Positions 1-10,728 are shown, counted from the first letter of the stretch. The stretch: DNA of 51,458 nt from Bacteroidota bacterium (GCA_024642705.1 JAHEAQ010000023.1:1-51458); one strand, 5' to 3'. The notes: generated from the letters alone by a model not told the origin. A program made the numbers and translations.

Positions 1-2
1 AC

Positions 3-173
3 AATATTGCAATTGCCATTGTAAATCCTATTTTTCCACTTTTGAATTTATTATTTCCAAAATCGATTACTACTACGACGAATTTAGCTAAAGCAATTAT
101 CAAAGTTGCAATGGAGGGAAGTGATAAGAAACATTTGTACAATGGAGACATAAATGATATAAGCAAGTTGTAA
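3..173 (+). CDS. 3' end of a short-chain dehydrogenase/epimerase-like protein (partial)
   Basis: The frame is open from the left edge to a TAA at 171-173 and gives the last 56 residues of a protein whose start lies outside the window. The tail contains PKSITTTTNLAKAIIKVAME and then a short end (NGDINDISKL). This resembles the C-terminus of the YbjT-like Rossmann-fold NAD(P)-binding proteins common in Bacteroidota, in which a TTT(E/N)xLGKAMI helix precedes a final xxDI strand. The nucleotide-binding part is not visible, so substrate and reaction cannot be inferred. It converges on the hydrolase gene on the other strand, with only 17 bp between the two stop codons. Family assignment rests on pattern memory of the tail. 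Confidence 0.5.
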   Translation, partial: NIAIAIVNPIFPLLNLLFPKSITTTTNLAKAIIKVAMEGSDKKHLYNGDINDISKL

Positions 174-190
174 AAAATATTTTTTTTCTT

Positions 191-2428
191 TCATTCGTAC
201 CCAATATTGTCAATGTGAATGAGACCATTCAGACATTGATCAAATACAAAGCTGATTTCTTTTGTTTTGTGCATTTGAAATGCTGAATCAGGCTCAAATG
301 CTGAAATAGGAATAAAATAAGATTCTAGTTGGGCTTCCCAATCTTCACCATATCTTTTACTCAGAGATCTTTCTTTTCCAAATTGCACTTTCAATTTTTT
401 TGAAATTGGTTTGATCTTGCTGATTTTAATTTTGGATTCATTGCCATTTTCATCTTTTAGAATAATCTGAAAATCAAGGTTTTGGTCTTTTACCAATTTT
501 TCTTTTGATAAACTTTCCAACTCTTTAGAATTTCCTTGAGCAACAGAAATGCTCAATGCATTCATTTGTTCTATCGAATCTACTAAGGATATGGTGAATT
601 GGGCTATGCTGTCTTTATTTATCAGTTTGCCATAATTCCATCCTATTGTTAGAACATTGTTATCTTGTTTTTCCTTGTCCCTGGTTAATAATTCTTCTTC
701 TTTCCAGATTTTCAGATTTTCACCTTTGAGAAAAGCTTTTGAACTGCTCGTGAAAGGATTAATGTCTTCTTCAAAATCGGCTATAATTTTATGTTTTGAG
801 CTTTGAAAATTGGTTAAATAAATATTGTCAGGAAGCCATTCTCTACCTAAATCTGAATTTTTAAATATTGGCAACCATTGCTCATCATTGTGCAAAGTCG
901 CTTCTATAAAACTTGAGATGTATATTTTAGCAATTTGTTCTTGATCAACTCTTGAAATTATTGGCTTTATGTTAAGCAACCACTTCATTGGAGCGCCCAT
1001 GTCACTTCGATCCCAAGTGGAATTGAATTGACCGTGATTTGCACCGTGAATAAATACTGCAGCTTTGAAAAAATCATCTTTTTCAGAAAATACTAATCTA
1101 TTGTATGGCCTAAATCCCCAAAAACTGCTTTCATCAGAATCGTAACTACCTTGGAGTGATAAATAATTGAGGTCCTGCAAATTTATTTTTCTATGGTATC
1201 TATAATCAGTTGGTGCAATAGTGATAATTCCTTTAATATTAAAATGAAAATCAAATTTTTCAAGCGCATTATCTGGAAAATTGTCTAAATGGTTATAAGC
1301 AGCTGCAATAGAAACTGCTTCTCCGCCCCGAGAATGCCCAATCAAAACAATGTTGTCCATGTCTATTTTTCCATAAAAATCATTGTTTTCGGTTGCATTC
1401 CACGTGTTCAACAATTCCAAATGTTTTAAAAGCAGCCATGCTCTGGTAGGCATTTCTTTACCCATAAAATCTCCTGACCAATGGCCGTTAATAAAGTTTT
1501 CGTCAATGGATATCGTTATAAAGCCTCTACTTGCAAGCATTTGAGCCAAATAAGAATATCCATCGTCAGAATAATCAATCATGGAATGATTCCCATGTAC
1601 AATTAATACAAGCGGGTAAGGACCACTTCCTTCGGGCATTGTAACTTTTCCATTTAGAGGAAAATTAGCTGCCCCAAATTTCCAATATTTTTCCCTCCAT
1701 TTTTTCTTTTTCTCTTTCCATTCAGGCAACAATTTTGTGGCATCTACAGTTGGACTTATTAATTTTGCACCACTGCCATACTCCTTTCTTTTAACATCGG
1801 AACCACTTCCATAAGTAAAGTATTTAAAAGCAATATTTCCGTTATCGGAAGGATTGGCAATTCCTAGAGATGAAAGCTTGATTAAAGAATCGGAAGGTTT
1901 TGGAATGGCATAGGTATTTTTTTGAAATAGTCCTTCATTTATAATCCAAATCAAAAAAAAACCAATGATTAAAAAGGAAGAAATAAGACCAAGCCAAGGT
2001 AATTTATTGTTCTTGTATTTCAATAACCCAATGCTCCAGAATAAGATTCCGAAACTTAAAAGTCCCACTGCTGAACCTAAGAAAAAAGGTAAGGTTGGCC
2101 ATGGGAATATTATGATTTTTGCGATAGTAAGCGTAAAAATAGTACTTAGAATACTTATTGTTAATGTTTTGGAGAAATTACTGATATAAGGAATTAGAAA
2201 TTTGAAAAATAAAGCAGTCAAAATAAAAATCAAAAGACCAAATAATATTCCAATCAAAAGCATTGCAAAGTGTGGAATGCCATAATCCATTTGGTATGCT
2301 CCAATGCCAAAAACAGCTAAAATGAATAATAAAAAGCCAACACTTAATCCATTTGTAAAAATCTGAAAATTGGTAAGATTAGAATTTTGCCCGAATGGCA
2401 ATATTATTTTAAGTATGGACTTTAACAT
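191..2428 (-). CDS. Membrane-anchored alpha/beta hydrolase
   Basis: This 745-residue protein has two parts. Residues 1-165 hold about five hydrophobic membrane segments (roughly 29-47, 53-76, 90-108, 114-135, 146-164). The rest is an alpha/beta-hydrolase domain. Visible hydrolase features are the oxyanion-loop strand PLVLIVHGNHS (about 272-282), the nucleophile elbow GHSRGGE with Ser366, and a late HGANHGQFN carrying the likely catalytic His. The arrangement is like the large chlorophyllase/cutinase-type hydrolases, and an ester or amide substrate is likely but unknown. The C-terminal 200 residues form a separate beta-rich region of unknown role. The five-helix N-terminal module would place the hydrolase on one face of the inner membrane. 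It is a single-gene unit on the minus strand, 54 bp downstream of the 182-residue unknown gene. Confidence 0.75.
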   Translation of the reverse strand: MLKSILKIILPFGQNSNLTNFQIFTNGLSVGFLLFILAVFGIGAYQMDYGIPHFAMLLIGILFGLLIFILTALFFKFLIPYISNFSKTLTISILSTIFTLTIAKIIIFPWPTLPFFLGSAVGLLSFGILFWSIGLLKYKNNKLPWLGLISSFLIIGFFLIWIINEGLFQKNTYAIPKPSDSLIKLSSLGIANPSDNGNIAFKYFTYGSGSDVKRKEYGSGAKLISPTVDATKLLPEWKEKKKKWREKYWKFGAANFPLNGKVTMPEGSGPYPLVLIVHGNHSMIDYSDDGYSYLAQMLASRGFITISIDENFINGHWSGDFMGKEMPTRAWLLLKHLELLNTWNATENNDFYGKIDMDNIVLIGHSRGGEAVSIAAAYNHLDNFPDNALEKFDFHFNIKGIITIAPTDYRYHRKINLQDLNYLSLQGSYDSDESSFWGFRPYNRLVFSEKDDFFKAAVFIHGANHGQFNSTWDRSDMGAPMKWLLNIKPIISRVDQEQIAKIYISSFIEATLHNDEQWLPIFKNSDLGREWLPDNIYLTNFQSSKHKIIADFEEDINPFTSSSKAFLKGENLKIWKEEELLTRDKEKQDNNVLTIGWNYGKLINKDSIAQFTISLVDSIEQMNALSISVAQGNSKELESLSKEKLVKDQNLDFQIILKDENGNESKIKISKIKPISKKLKVQFGKERSLSKRYGEDWEAQLESYFIPISAFEPDSAFQMHKTKEISFVFDQCLNGLIHIDNIGYE

Positions 2429-2482
2429 AATAAAATTGGAAATGGTGAGTAATTAAAATATTTAAAAGAAAGTAGTTAAGTA

Positions 2483-3031
2483 TCAATCTTCTTCCAAAAT
2501 TATATTTTTATTGAAGCCTATTGGATTAAATACTGATGTTTGTTGAGGTAGGTCATCATCATAATCTTCCCAATCTGTAATTTCAGTCAAGAATTGTTCT
2601 ACATGATGGTATATTACCTTTTGATTGATTTCGTCAGGTCTTAGTATTTCTACAGTTTTTGGCGGACGAGGGTCACCATAGCCTTCAATTGAAGGGATAG
2701 AAATAAGCACCAATAATTTACCATTGAAAAGCTGTTGATAAATCAATGCACCATTGCTTTTGATCATAGGTTTTCTTACTGTCTCATCGACTTTTTCAGA
2801 AATGCCACTGGTGGTTCGACCTAAATTGAACACAAGAAGCTCCATGTTTTCAATGTTATCCTGAATTTCTACTTCAGCTTCTAGACCAGTATCCTTAGCA
2901 ATATATTCAAGAGTATCGACAATCACCTTCTTTAGGCGATTGTTCCAATCTTTTCTGTTTTCCTCTGTATTGACTAAAATCTTTTTGTATTTATCAACTT
3001 TTTGCTTTATAGCAGTTAATTCTGGATCCAT
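2483..3031 (-). CDS. Conserved hypothetical protein, 182 aa
   Basis: I do not recognise a named family. The N-terminal 50 residues are highly charged and helical (MDPELTAIKQKVDKYKKI...). A mixed alpha/beta region follows, containing LLVFNLGRTTSGI and KLLVLISIPSIEGYG. The C-terminus is very acidic (DWEDYDDD). No signal peptide, membrane segment or cysteine motif is present, so it should be a soluble cytoplasmic protein. The start at 3031 is an ATG and codon use matches the neighbours. It lies between the hydrolase and the helical-repeat protein on the same strand, but gaps of 54 and 90 bp make a single operon only possible. Confidence 0.7.
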   Translation of the reverse strand: MDPELTAIKQKVDKYKKILVNTEENRKDWNNRLKKVIVDTLEYIAKDTGLEAEVEIQDNIENMELLVFNLGRTTSGISEKVDETVRKPMIKSNGALIYQQLFNGKLLVLISIPSIEGYGDPRPPKTVEILRPDEINQKVIYHHVEQFLTEITDWEDYDDDLPQQTSVFNPIGFNKNIILEED

Positions 3032-3121
3032 ATTAAATTCTTGAAAAATTGCAATATTTTAAAATTATGTTTAACGAATATAAGTCATTTATTTAATAGC
3101 ATAAAATGGAGGATAAATTCT

Positions 3122-4675
3122 TTATTCTTTGGTGTAAAACTGATTAAAATTTCTTTCAATAACTTTTTCGACAATAATTCCTTCCAATTTGCTTTGTAAC
3201 CATGAAATAATGTCGAGGAATAGAAATGGTCTTTTTTCAAAAGGTAAATCTTGAATTTTAATTAATTTGTGTTTCAGTTTTTCAAACTCAAAATTTAGAT
3301 TTTTGGGACTAATTTTTGGGGTCTTTCTTAAAAATTTGAAAATCTCATCTTGGATTGCATTAAGATCATTCATTTTCAATAAAAATCTATATACAGACTT
3401 TATTTGGTAAGAAATTAATATTTCGTTTCCAAGCTCAAAATGTGCGATCAAATTGAGAATTCGTGCAAAACTTTGTATGTCTTCGCGTACACTAGGTAAG
3501 TAATTATTTATAATAAGATTTAAATAATGAATGGCTTCTTTGTTTTTGCCAGCCCCAAAATACAAACATGCAATTTTGTAATAGAATACCATTAGACGAT
3601 GTTTATCCCAATTGTAATTGTTATCCTCCAACAGCAATTCAAGCTCTGAAATATCTTTAAGACCTTCAGAAAAACTTCCTTCCATATAGTGGAGGTTGAT
3701 CTTGTGCACATTATAGAAAAGCACCAATTGGGACTCTTCATTCCTATTAAGATAACGAGATTTGTCTTTTTTGAAATTATTGAGCTCAATAAAAGCAATT
3801 TTGAATCGATCATATCGGCCAGTTAGAAATAAAGCATTCAATGCATTATGAAGTCCCTTTAAGTAAGATGGAGTTTCCTTTTCAATCATTTCAGGATGGT
3901 CATGAAAAAGATTTACCCACTTTTGAGCATATCTATAATAATTAAGAAAATCATGGCACATATTGCTATACCATACATAAGATTGGAAATAATACATTTT
4001 TGCAAAAAAATCTAATTCTTGGGGATCATATTTGGATAGCTTGTCTTCAAAAAAATCAGTTATAAAATCGTAGTCCTTTTGGTTTCTGATGTATCCATAT
4101 TTCAAATATAATCCATACAATTGTAAAGATGCAGAAGATAAACTTGTAGAAGTAATATTTCTATTCATCAAGTATAAGGACTGCTCGTTCAATAGCTCTG
4201 CTTTTTCAGACATGCTTCCAGTGATGTGCTGAGATTCAATATGCTTTTCAAATTCGACAATATTTTGGGCAATCATATATTGTCTTTTATCAAGAGCTAC
4301 GTTTTTAGCTTTGTCCAAAATTTCCAAACTTGCTTTGTACATTCCTTTATCATACAAGACGCGGGCATAGTCCAATTGTTCACCAAGATAGATATCAGCA
4401 TTGTTGGACCTGTGAAACAATCGCAGTGAAGCTAGAATCTGTTTGTAGAGATTTGATTTGATGTTGGCAATTTGAGATTTTTTGATTTCTGGAATTTTTA
4501 AAAGGATTAATTTGTCATTAGGTTCTTTTTGTTGGTCAAAAAAATCAAAAAGTTGGACAAATAAAGCATCAGAAGAATTTGAATTTCTTCGCGCCAAAAG
4601 CTTAAAATGTCTCTTTTCTGCCTTAGAAAGATTGTTTATGAGTACTATTAAATGGCTGTTTAATTTCTTGGGCAT
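3122..4675 (-). CDS. Helical-repeat (TPR-like) protein, function unknown
   Basis: This 517-residue soluble protein is almost wholly alpha-helical. Helix pairs of TPR type are visible, for example YARVLYDKGMYKASLEILDK near residues 102-121 and KIACLYFGAGKNKEAIHYLN later. The N-terminus (KLNSHLIVLINNLSKAEKRHFKLLA) is a conserved opening of a family I have met in Saprospiraceae-like genomes, always annotated as hypothetical. There is no signal peptide and no enzymatic motif. A scaffold or protein-protein interaction role is the only inference that can be made. It is transcribed divergently from leuA, with about 150 bp of AT-rich DNA between the two starts. Confidence 0.75.
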   Translation of the reverse strand: MPKKLNSHLIVLINNLSKAEKRHFKLLARRNSNSSDALFVQLFDFFDQQKEPNDKLILLKIPEIKKSQIANIKSNLYKQILASLRLFHRSNNADIYLGEQLDYARVLYDKGMYKASLEILDKAKNVALDKRQYMIAQNIVEFEKHIESQHITGSMSEKAELLNEQSLYLMNRNITSTSLSSASLQLYGLYLKYGYIRNQKDYDFITDFFEDKLSKYDPQELDFFAKMYYFQSYVWYSNMCHDFLNYYRYAQKWVNLFHDHPEMIEKETPSYLKGLHNALNALFLTGRYDRFKIAFIELNNFKKDKSRYLNRNEESQLVLFYNVHKINLHYMEGSFSEGLKDISELELLLEDNNYNWDKHRLMVFYYKIACLYFGAGKNKEAIHYLNLIINNYLPSVREDIQSFARILNLIAHFELGNEILISYQIKSVYRFLLKMNDLNAIQDEIFKFLRKTPKISPKNLNFEFEKLKHKLIKIQDLPFEKRPFLFLDIISWLQSKLEGIIVEKVIERNFNQFYTKE

Positions 4676-4788
4676 TGTATCAAAAAATCATTTATTATGT
4701 TGATAATCAATAAAATAATATAATAATATTAAGGTTTGAAATCGTAAGATAATATTATTTTGATTTATTATAATAGCAACACAAAGTT

Positions 4789-4796
4789 TATATTTG
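4789..4796 (+). promoter_or_regulatory. Candidate -7 promoter box for the leu/ilv operon
   Basis: TATATTTG matches the Bacteroidota -7 consensus TAnnTTTG and ends 31 bp before the leuA ATG. A TTTTG at 4758-4762 could serve as the -33 element, but the 26-bp spacing is a little long. No leader peptide or attenuator hairpin is apparent between this box and leuA. Confidence 0.4.
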
Positions 4797-4827
4797 TTGG
4801 TTCAATGAAATAAAAATCTGTTAAGAG

Positions 4828-5994
4828 ATGGATAGTGAAAAAATACACATATTTGATACCACGCTAAGGGACGGAGAACAAGTGCCTGGCTGTAAGTTAA
4901 ATAAGAAAGAAAAAATTGAAGTTGCCCTTAGTTTAGAAGCGCTTGGAGTGGATATTATTGAAGCCGGATTTCCAATTTCCAGCCCTGGTGATTTCGAATC
5001 AGTTACTGAGTTGTCAAAAGTGATCAGAAATGCAACAGTTTGCGGATTATCAAGAGCCGTGGAGAAAGATATAAAAGTTGCTGCTGAGGCACTTGCTCTA
5101 GCAAAAAGACCTCGAATACATACAGGAATTGGAACTTCTGATTCCCATATAAATTTCAAATTTAAAGCTACTAGAGGCGAAATTTTAGAAAGAGCAGCTG
5201 CGGCAGTAAAATATGCTAAATCCTTTGTTGAAGATATTGAATTTTACGCAGAAGATGCTGGAAGGACTGATAATGAATTTTTGGCAAGAGTTTGCGAAGC
5301 GGTAATAGCAGAGGGAGCTACAGTATTGAACATTCCTGATACTACTGGATATTGTTTGCCTGAGGAATATGCTGCAAAAATTAATTATTTAAGAGAAAAT
5401 GTAAAAGGTATTCATAAAGCGATATTATCGACTCATTGTCATAATGATCTTGGAATGGCTACTGCAAACTCAATTGCTGGGGTACAATTTGGAGCTCGGC
5501 AAATAGAGTGCACAATTAATGGTGTTGGGGAAAGAGCTGGGAATACAGCGCTTGAAGAAGTAGTAATGATTTTAAACCAAAGATTTAAAGGTAAATATCA
5601 TACAGGAATTAATACAAAACTTTTAAACTTTACCAGCAAATTGGTATCTGAAAGAATGAGTATGCCTGTACAGCCTAATAAAGCAATAGTCGGTGACAAT
5701 GCTTTTGCTCATTCCTCAGGAATTCACCAAGATGGCGTTATTAAAGAAAGAACGACCTATGAGATAATGGATCCTTTGGATGTTGGTGTTGACCATTCTT
5801 CAATAGTGCTCACAGCTCGAAGTGGAAGAGCAGCGATTGCTTATAGATCAAAACTTATTGGTTATGATTTGACAAAAAATGAATTGGATGCTGCATATGA
5901 TCATTTTCTTATCCTTGCAGATACATTAAAGCAAGTTGGAGATAATGATTTAGAACATTTGTTGAAATCAAAAATATTTGATTTTGCAAAGTAA
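4828..5994 (+). CDS. leuA: 2-isopropylmalate synthase, short form
   Basis: It condenses acetyl-CoA with 2-oxoisovalerate, the first committed step of leucine synthesis, in the cytoplasm. The DRE-TIM metallolyase signature is clear: [10 protein letters not shown] (residues 9-18, with Arg14, Asp15 and Glu17) and the metal ligands in THCHND (His203 and His205), then NGVGERAGN. At 388 residues it stops soon after the catalytic and linker helices. The roughly 130-residue C-terminal LeuA dimerisation/leucine-sensing domain of the E. coli type is absent. Homocitrate or citramalate synthase are alternatives from the fold, but linkage to leuB and ilv genes favours LeuA. It heads the operon, 84 bp before leuB. 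Confidence 0.93.
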   Translation: MDSEKIHIFDTTLRDGEQVPGCKLNKKEKIEVALSLEALGVDIIEAGFPISSPGDFESVTELSKVIRNATVCGLSRAVEKDIKVAAEALALAKRPRIHTGIGTSDSHINFKFKATRGEILERAAAAVKYAKSFVEDIEFYAEDAGRTDNEFLARVCEAVIAEGATVLNIPDTTGYCLPEEYAAKINYLRENVKGIHKAILSTHCHNDLGMATANSIAGVQFGARQIECTINGVGERAGNTALEEVVMILNQRFKGKYHTGINTKLLNFTSKLVSERMSMPVQPNKAIVGDNAFAHSSGIHQDGVIKERTTYEIMDPLDVGVDHSSIVLTARSGRAAIAYRSKLIGYDLTKNELDAAYDHFLILADTLKQVGDNDLEHLLKSKIFDFAK

Positions 5995-6078
5995 CATTGC
6001 TTGAGAAATTCAATATCTTTTTTGCAATAATAAAATTTATAAAACAAGAAAATTACAAATTAGACAGAGGTAAAGAAA

Positions 6079-7200
6079 TTGGGTGTCAAGTTAAAAAATA
6101 TCGTTATTCTTCCTGGGGATGGAATTGGTCCTGAAGTTATTGCTCAAGGCGAAAAAACTATACAAGCAATTGGCTATAGGTTTAATCATGCTTTTAATTT
6201 AGATTATGCTTTGATTGGAGGTCAAGCTATTAAGAAGACAGGTAATCCGTTTCCTAAGAAGACATATGAAAAATGCAAGAATGCTGATGCTATTTTGTTA
6301 GGCGCTATAGGTGATCCTGTATATGATCATGATCCAAATGCAAAGGTGAGACCTGAAGAAGGTTTATTGGCTCTGCGAAAAAAGCTAAAACTTTTTGCTA
6401 ACATCAGACCTATAAAGGTTTACGAAAAGTTGAAACATCTTTCGCCATTAAAAAATGAAAGAATAAAGGATGTAAATTTTATCATTTATAGAGAATTAAC
6501 GGGCGGCATATACTATGGAGAAAAAGGAAGGTATGAAGGAGGTACCATAGCATATGACCATTGTGTTTATTCAATTGGAGAAATTAAAAGGATAGCAATA
6601 CTGGCATTTGAAGCTTCAATGGGGCGAAAAAAGAAATTGTGTTTGGTGGATAAAGCCAATGTTTTGGAAACTTCAAGGTTATGGCGACAAGTTATTCAAG
6701 AGATGGCAAAAGATTATCCTGAAGTGGAAACATCCTATTTGTATATTGATAATGCGGCAATGCAAATTATGAATGCTCCTGCACAATTTGACATAATTCT
6801 TACTGCAAATTTATTCGGAGATATATTAAGTGATGAAGCAAGCATTATTCCTGGCTCATTAGGATTATTACCTTCAGCATCCATTGGATTTGATTCATGC
6901 TTATTTGAACCTGTGCATGGATCTTTTCCACAAGCAGCTGGGAAGGATATTGCCAATCCGATGGGTACCATACTTTCAGTAGCCATGATGTTTAGGCATT
7001 TCGATATGAATGAAGAAGCTGATGCAATAGAGCAAGCAATAGATCTTTGTATGGAAGAAGGAATAATGACCAAAGACCTAGATGTTGAGGTGCATTACAG
7101 TTGTTCACAGCTTGGAGATTTAATATACAGTATAATAGCTGAAGAGTTGGATCAAATTAACAAAAAACAACTAAGTCTTGGTTCTTCAAGTATTATTTAG
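6079..7200 (+). CDS. leuB: 3-isopropylmalate dehydrogenase (TTG start)
   Basis: It oxidatively decarboxylates 3-isopropylmalate to 2-oxoisocaproate with NAD+. Family hallmarks are KNIVILPGDGIGPEV at the N-terminus, FANIRPIKV, RELTGGIYYGEKG, DKANVL and NLFGDILSDEAS (metal aspartates). At 373 residues it is of normal length. The start is forced: an in-frame TAG at 6061-6063 leaves no ATG, and TTG at 6079 is preceded by an AGAGG eight bases upstream. A typical LeuB begins just before this Rossmann-like strand, so little or nothing is missing. The rare start codon could lower translation relative to the rest of the operon. Confidence 0.93.
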   Translation: MGVKLKNIVILPGDGIGPEVIAQGEKTIQAIGYRFNHAFNLDYALIGGQAIKKTGNPFPKKTYEKCKNADAILLGAIGDPVYDHDPNAKVRPEEGLLALRKKLKLFANIRPIKVYEKLKHLSPLKNERIKDVNFIIYRELTGGIYYGEKGRYEGGTIAYDHCVYSIGEIKRIAILAFEASMGRKKKLCLVDKANVLETSRLWRQVIQEMAKDYPEVETSYLYIDNAAMQIMNAPAQFDIILTANLFGDILSDEASIIPGSLGLLPSASIGFDSCLFEPVHGSFPQAAGKDIANPMGTILSVAMMFRHFDMNEEADAIEQAIDLCMEEGIMTKDLDVEVHYSCSQLGDLIYSIIAEELDQINKKQLSLGSSSII

Positions 7201-7303
7201 GCATGATACTTGAAATTTTATTATGAATTATTATCAAGGCTGCTTTACTTATTTAAAGCGACTTTTTAATTAAGAGAAAATACCGCAAAAAGCGGAAAGT
7301 GAT

Positions 7304-8977
7304 ATGGAATATAATAAATACAGTAAACATGTAACTCAGGATCCTACTCAACCTGGTGCTCAAGCAATGCTTCATGCTTTAGGTCTGACAACTGAGGATC
7401 TGAAAAAACCACAAATAGGTATAGTAAGCACAGGATGGGAAGGGAATCCCTGCAATATGCACTTGAATGATCTGGCAGTAAATATTAAAAGCAATATCGA
7501 TAGAGATAAGTTGATAGGATTAATATTTCATACCATAGGAGTAAGTGATGGGATTTCAATGGGAACAAGAGGTATGAATTATTCATTACCATCTCGAGAT
7601 ATTATTGCTGATTCTATAGAAACAGTTGCCTCCGCTCAATGGTATGATGGCATAATTGCAGTTGTTGGATGTGATAAAAATATGCCTGGTGCAATGATGG
7701 GTATATCAAGATTGAATAGACCAGCCATTTTAGTATATGGAGGAACAATTAGCCCAGGATGTCATCTTGATAGAAAATTAGACATTGTTTCAGCTTTTGA
7801 AGCTTTAGGCGAAAAGTCTACCGGCAAGATATCTGCGGAGGATTATCAGGCAGTAATAGAAAAAGCTTGCCCAGGCCCAGGAGCATGCGGTGGTATGTAT
7901 ACTGCAAATACTATGGCTTCAGCAATCGAAGCAATGGGTATGAGTTTGACCTATAATTCATCCATTCCGGCAATTTCTACGGACAAAAATGAAGAGAGCG
8001 AAAGAGTAGGAAGAGCAATCCTAAATTTGATAGAAAAAGATATTAAGCCTTCGGATATAATGACTAAAAAGGCTTTCGAAAATGCAATTCGCACAATCAT
8101 AGTTTTAGGTGGTTCAACCAATGCAGTGATGCATATGATTGCGATGGCTAAAGCAGCTGATATCAGTTTGACAATTGATGATTTTCAAGAAATAAGTAAT
8201 ACCACACCATTTCTTTCTGACTTAAAACCAAGTGGAAAGTATGTCATGGAGGATTTATTCAATATAGGAGGCGTTCCTGCGGTTATGAAAATGATGTTGG
8301 AAGAAGGAATGCTACACGGCGATTGTATGACAGTTACAGGAAAAACAATAGCTGAAAATTTAATGGATGTTCCATATTTGAAAGAAGGGCAAAAAATAGT
8401 AATGCCAGTATCTGAACCAATAAAGGCAACAGGACATTTACAAATTCTATATGGAAATCTTGCGGAAGGAGGTTCGGTAGCAAAAATTACAGGTAAAGAA
8501 GGTTTGATATTTTCTGGTCCTGCAAGAGTTTTTAATACTGAGCAAGATACGAATGACGCTATTGTATCAGGAAAAATTAAACCTGGTCAAGTTATTGTGA
8601 TTCGATATAGTGGTCCGAAAGGAGGACCAGGTATGCCAGAAATGTTAAAACCAACATCAGCCATAATGGGTGCTGGTTTAGGAAATTCTGTAGCACTAAT
8701 TACAGATGGAAGATTTTCGGGAGGGACCCATGGATTTGTAGTTGGACACATTACTCCAGAAGCCGAAGTCGGCGGTAATATTGCTTTGATTCAAGATGAT
8801 GACATTATCACAATTGATGCTGAAAAAAATCAATTAACGCTAGAGGTTTCAAATTCTGAGCTTGAAAAGAGAAGGAAGAAATGGGTTAAACCAGTTTCCA
8901 TTGCTACAAAAGGAATATTAAGAAAGTACTACAACTCTGTTTCTACAGCTTCAGAAGGCTGCGTTACGGATCAATAA
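7304..8977 (+). CDS. ilvD: Dihydroxy-acid dehydratase
   Basis: It dehydrates 2,3-dihydroxyisovalerate and 2,3-dihydroxy-3-methylvalerate to the 2-oxo acids used for valine, leucine and isoleucine. The Fe-S ligand cysteines are visible in [10 protein letters not shown] (about residue 50), [13 protein letters not shown] (about 122) and [16 protein letters not shown] (about 190-200), as in IlvD/Edd enzymes. Length (557 aa) is normal. The ATG at 7304 follows a 103-bp gap after leuB, which contains no obvious terminator. Only 8 bp separate its stop from ilvB, so these two are surely cotranscribed. Residues [15 protein letters not shown] near the C-terminus are the conserved IlvD substrate loop. 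Confidence 0.95.
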   Translation: MEYNKYSKHVTQDPTQPGAQAMLHALGLTTEDLKKPQIGIVSTGWEGNPCNMHLNDLAVNIKSNIDRDKLIGLIFHTIGVSDGISMGTRGMNYSLPSRDIIADSIETVASAQWYDGIIAVVGCDKNMPGAMMGISRLNRPAILVYGGTISPGCHLDRKLDIVSAFEALGEKSTGKISAEDYQAVIEKACPGPGACGGMYTANTMASAIEAMGMSLTYNSSIPAISTDKNEESERVGRAILNLIEKDIKPSDIMTKKAFENAIRTIIVLGGSTNAVMHMIAMAKAADISLTIDDFQEISNTTPFLSDLKPSGKYVMEDLFNIGGVPAVMKMMLEEGMLHGDCMTVTGKTIAENLMDVPYLKEGQKIVMPVSEPIKATGHLQILYGNLAEGGSVAKITGKEGLIFSGPARVFNTEQDTNDAIVSGKIKPGQVIVIRYSGPKGGPGMPEMLKPTSAIMGAGLGNSVALITDGRFSGGTHGFVVGHITPEAEVGGNIALIQDDDIITIDAEKNQLTLEVSNSELEKRRKKWVKPVSIATKGILRKYYNSVSTASEGCVTDQ

Positions 8978-8985
8978 ATACAAAT

Positions 8986-10728
8986 ATGAATCAAAAAGCT
9001 ATAATTTCCGAAGCACCGGAAAAAATAAATACAGAAACAAAAACAATGACAGGTGCAGAAGCAATATTGAATTGTTTTTTAGCTGAAGGAGTGCATACTA
9101 TATTTGGATATCCAGGTGGGGCCATTATGCCCTTCTATGATGCACTGTTTGATTATGAAGATCAGATAACTCATATTTTGGCAAGACACGAACAAGGAGC
9201 TATACATGCTGCTCAAGGATGGGCTCGTGTCACTAGGAAAACTGGTGTTTGCATTGCTACTTCAGGACCAGGAGCGACGAATCTTATTACTGGAATTGCT
9301 GATGCAATGATGGATTCTACTCCGTTAGTTTGTGTAACTGGACAAGTGCATAGCTCCGTTTTGGGCACAGATGCTTTTCAAGAGACCGATGTAATAGGTT
9401 GTACCACCTCAGTATCGAAATGGAATTATCAAGTAACAAAGGCAGAAGAAATTCCAGAAATTTTGGCAAAAGCATTTTATGTAGCAAATTCTGGAAGACC
9501 AGGACCTGTAGTAATAGATATTACTAAGGATGCTCAATTTGGAATGTTGGAATTTAATTACAAGAAAAAACCAGCAATAAGATCTTATTTTCCAAAGCCT
9601 AAACTTCAGATGGATCAGATAGAAGCGGCAGCTGAATTGATTAATAATGCAAAAAAACCTTTTATCATTGCGGGTCATGGTATTCAAATAGCACATGCTC
9701 AGGATGAATTCAAGGAATTTGTAGAAAAAACTGGAATTCCAGTTGGAAGCACAATTCATGGATTTGGATCTATTCCTAAGCAACACCCTTTATACCGCGG
9801 TATGTTAGGAATGCATGGAAATTATGGTCCGAATATTCTGACAAATGAGTGTGATGTATTGATTTCAATAGGGATGAGATTCGACGATAGGGTTACAGGG
9901 AATCTTAATAAATATGCAAAGCAGGCAAAAATTATACATATTGAAATTGAGGCATGTGAAATAGGAAAAAATGTACCAGTAGATGCTCCAGTTCATGCAG
10001 ATGCAAAAGAAGCATTGACCGCTTTATTGAAAAAAGTTAATAAAAATTCCCATCCAGAATGGATAAAGAGATTCGATGAATGTGATGCTATAGAATATGA
10101 AAAAGTAATCTCAAAAGATTTTGCTCTCGATCCTGATGGTAAAATAAAAATGGCTCAAGTGTTAAAGGAAATTTCAGTATTAACAGAAGGAAAAGCTATC
10201 GTTGCTACTGATGTGGGCCAGCACCAAATGGTGGCAGCAAGGTATTATGAATACAATGGAACGAATCAGTGGGTTTCGTCAGGTGGGGCAGGTACAATGG
10301 GTTTTGGGTTGCCAGCTGCTTTTGGAGCACAGATGGCAGATATGAATAGAACATGCATTGCAATTATTGGAGATGGAGGCTTTCAAATGACCCTTCAAGA
10401 ATTAGGAATGTGCAGTCAATGGAATATCCCTGTTAAAATTATTATCCTTGATAATGAATTTCTAGGAATGGTGCGTCAATGGCAACAATTGTTTTTTGAA
10501 AAGAGATATTCTTCAGTAGCATTGAAAAATCCAAACTTCGTAAAAATAGCGGAAGGTTTTGGTGTGCATGGAAAGAAAATTGAGGATTATTCTGAACTTA
10601 AAGCATCATTGGTTGAAATGTTGGAATATGACGGACCTTATCTATTGCATGTTAAAGTAGTAAAAGAAGAAAATATTTTTCCAATGGTTCCAACAGGAGC
10701 AGGAATATCTGAAATCATTTTAGAATGA
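8986..10728 (+). CDS. ilvB: Acetolactate synthase, large (catalytic) subunit
   Basis: This thiamine-diphosphate enzyme makes 2-acetolactate or 2-aceto-2-hydroxybutyrate from pyruvate. The first TPP domain has [15 protein letters not shown] and the catalytic Glu in [13 protein letters not shown]. The central domain carries the FAD/nucleotide-binding region, and the C-terminal domain has the TPP motif [12 protein letters not shown] ending in [13 protein letters not shown]. At 580 residues it is full length. A short extra N-terminus of about 20 residues precedes [12 protein letters not shown]. The ilvN start codon overlaps its stop (ATGA at 10725-10728), pointing to translational coupling of the two subunits. 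Confidence 0.95.
   Translation: MNQKAIISEAPEKINTETKTMTGAEAILNCFLAEGVHTIFGYPGGAIMPFYDALFDYEDQITHILARHEQGAIHAAQGWARVTRKTGVCIATSGPGATNLITGIADAMMDSTPLVCVTGQVHSSVLGTDAFQETDVIGCTTSVSKWNYQVTKAEEIPEILAKAFYVANSGRPGPVVIDITKDAQFGMLEFNYKKKPAIRSYFPKPKLQMDQIEAAAELINNAKKPFIIAGHGIQIAHAQDEFKEFVEKTGIPVGSTIHGFGSIPKQHPLYRGMLGMHGNYGPNILTNECDVLISIGMRFDDRVTGNLNKYAKQAKIIHIEIEACEIGKNVPVDAPVHADAKEALTALLKKVNKNSHPEWIKRFDECDAIEYEKVISKDFALDPDGKIKMAQVLKEISVLTEGKAIVATDVGQHQMVAARYYEYNGTNQWVSSGGAGTMGFGLPAAFGAQMADMNRTCIAIIGDGGFQMTLQELGMCSQWNIPVKIIILDNEFLGMVRQWQQLFFEKRYSSVALKNPNFVKIAEGFGVHGKKIEDYSELKASLVEMLEYDGPYLLHVKVVKEENIFPMVPTGAGISEIILE

Noticed and set aside
9409-9786. 125-residue minus-strand frame inside ilvB
   Set aside because: A shadow of a well-supported gene, rich in Cys, Phe and Tyr from reverse reading of AT-rich codons.
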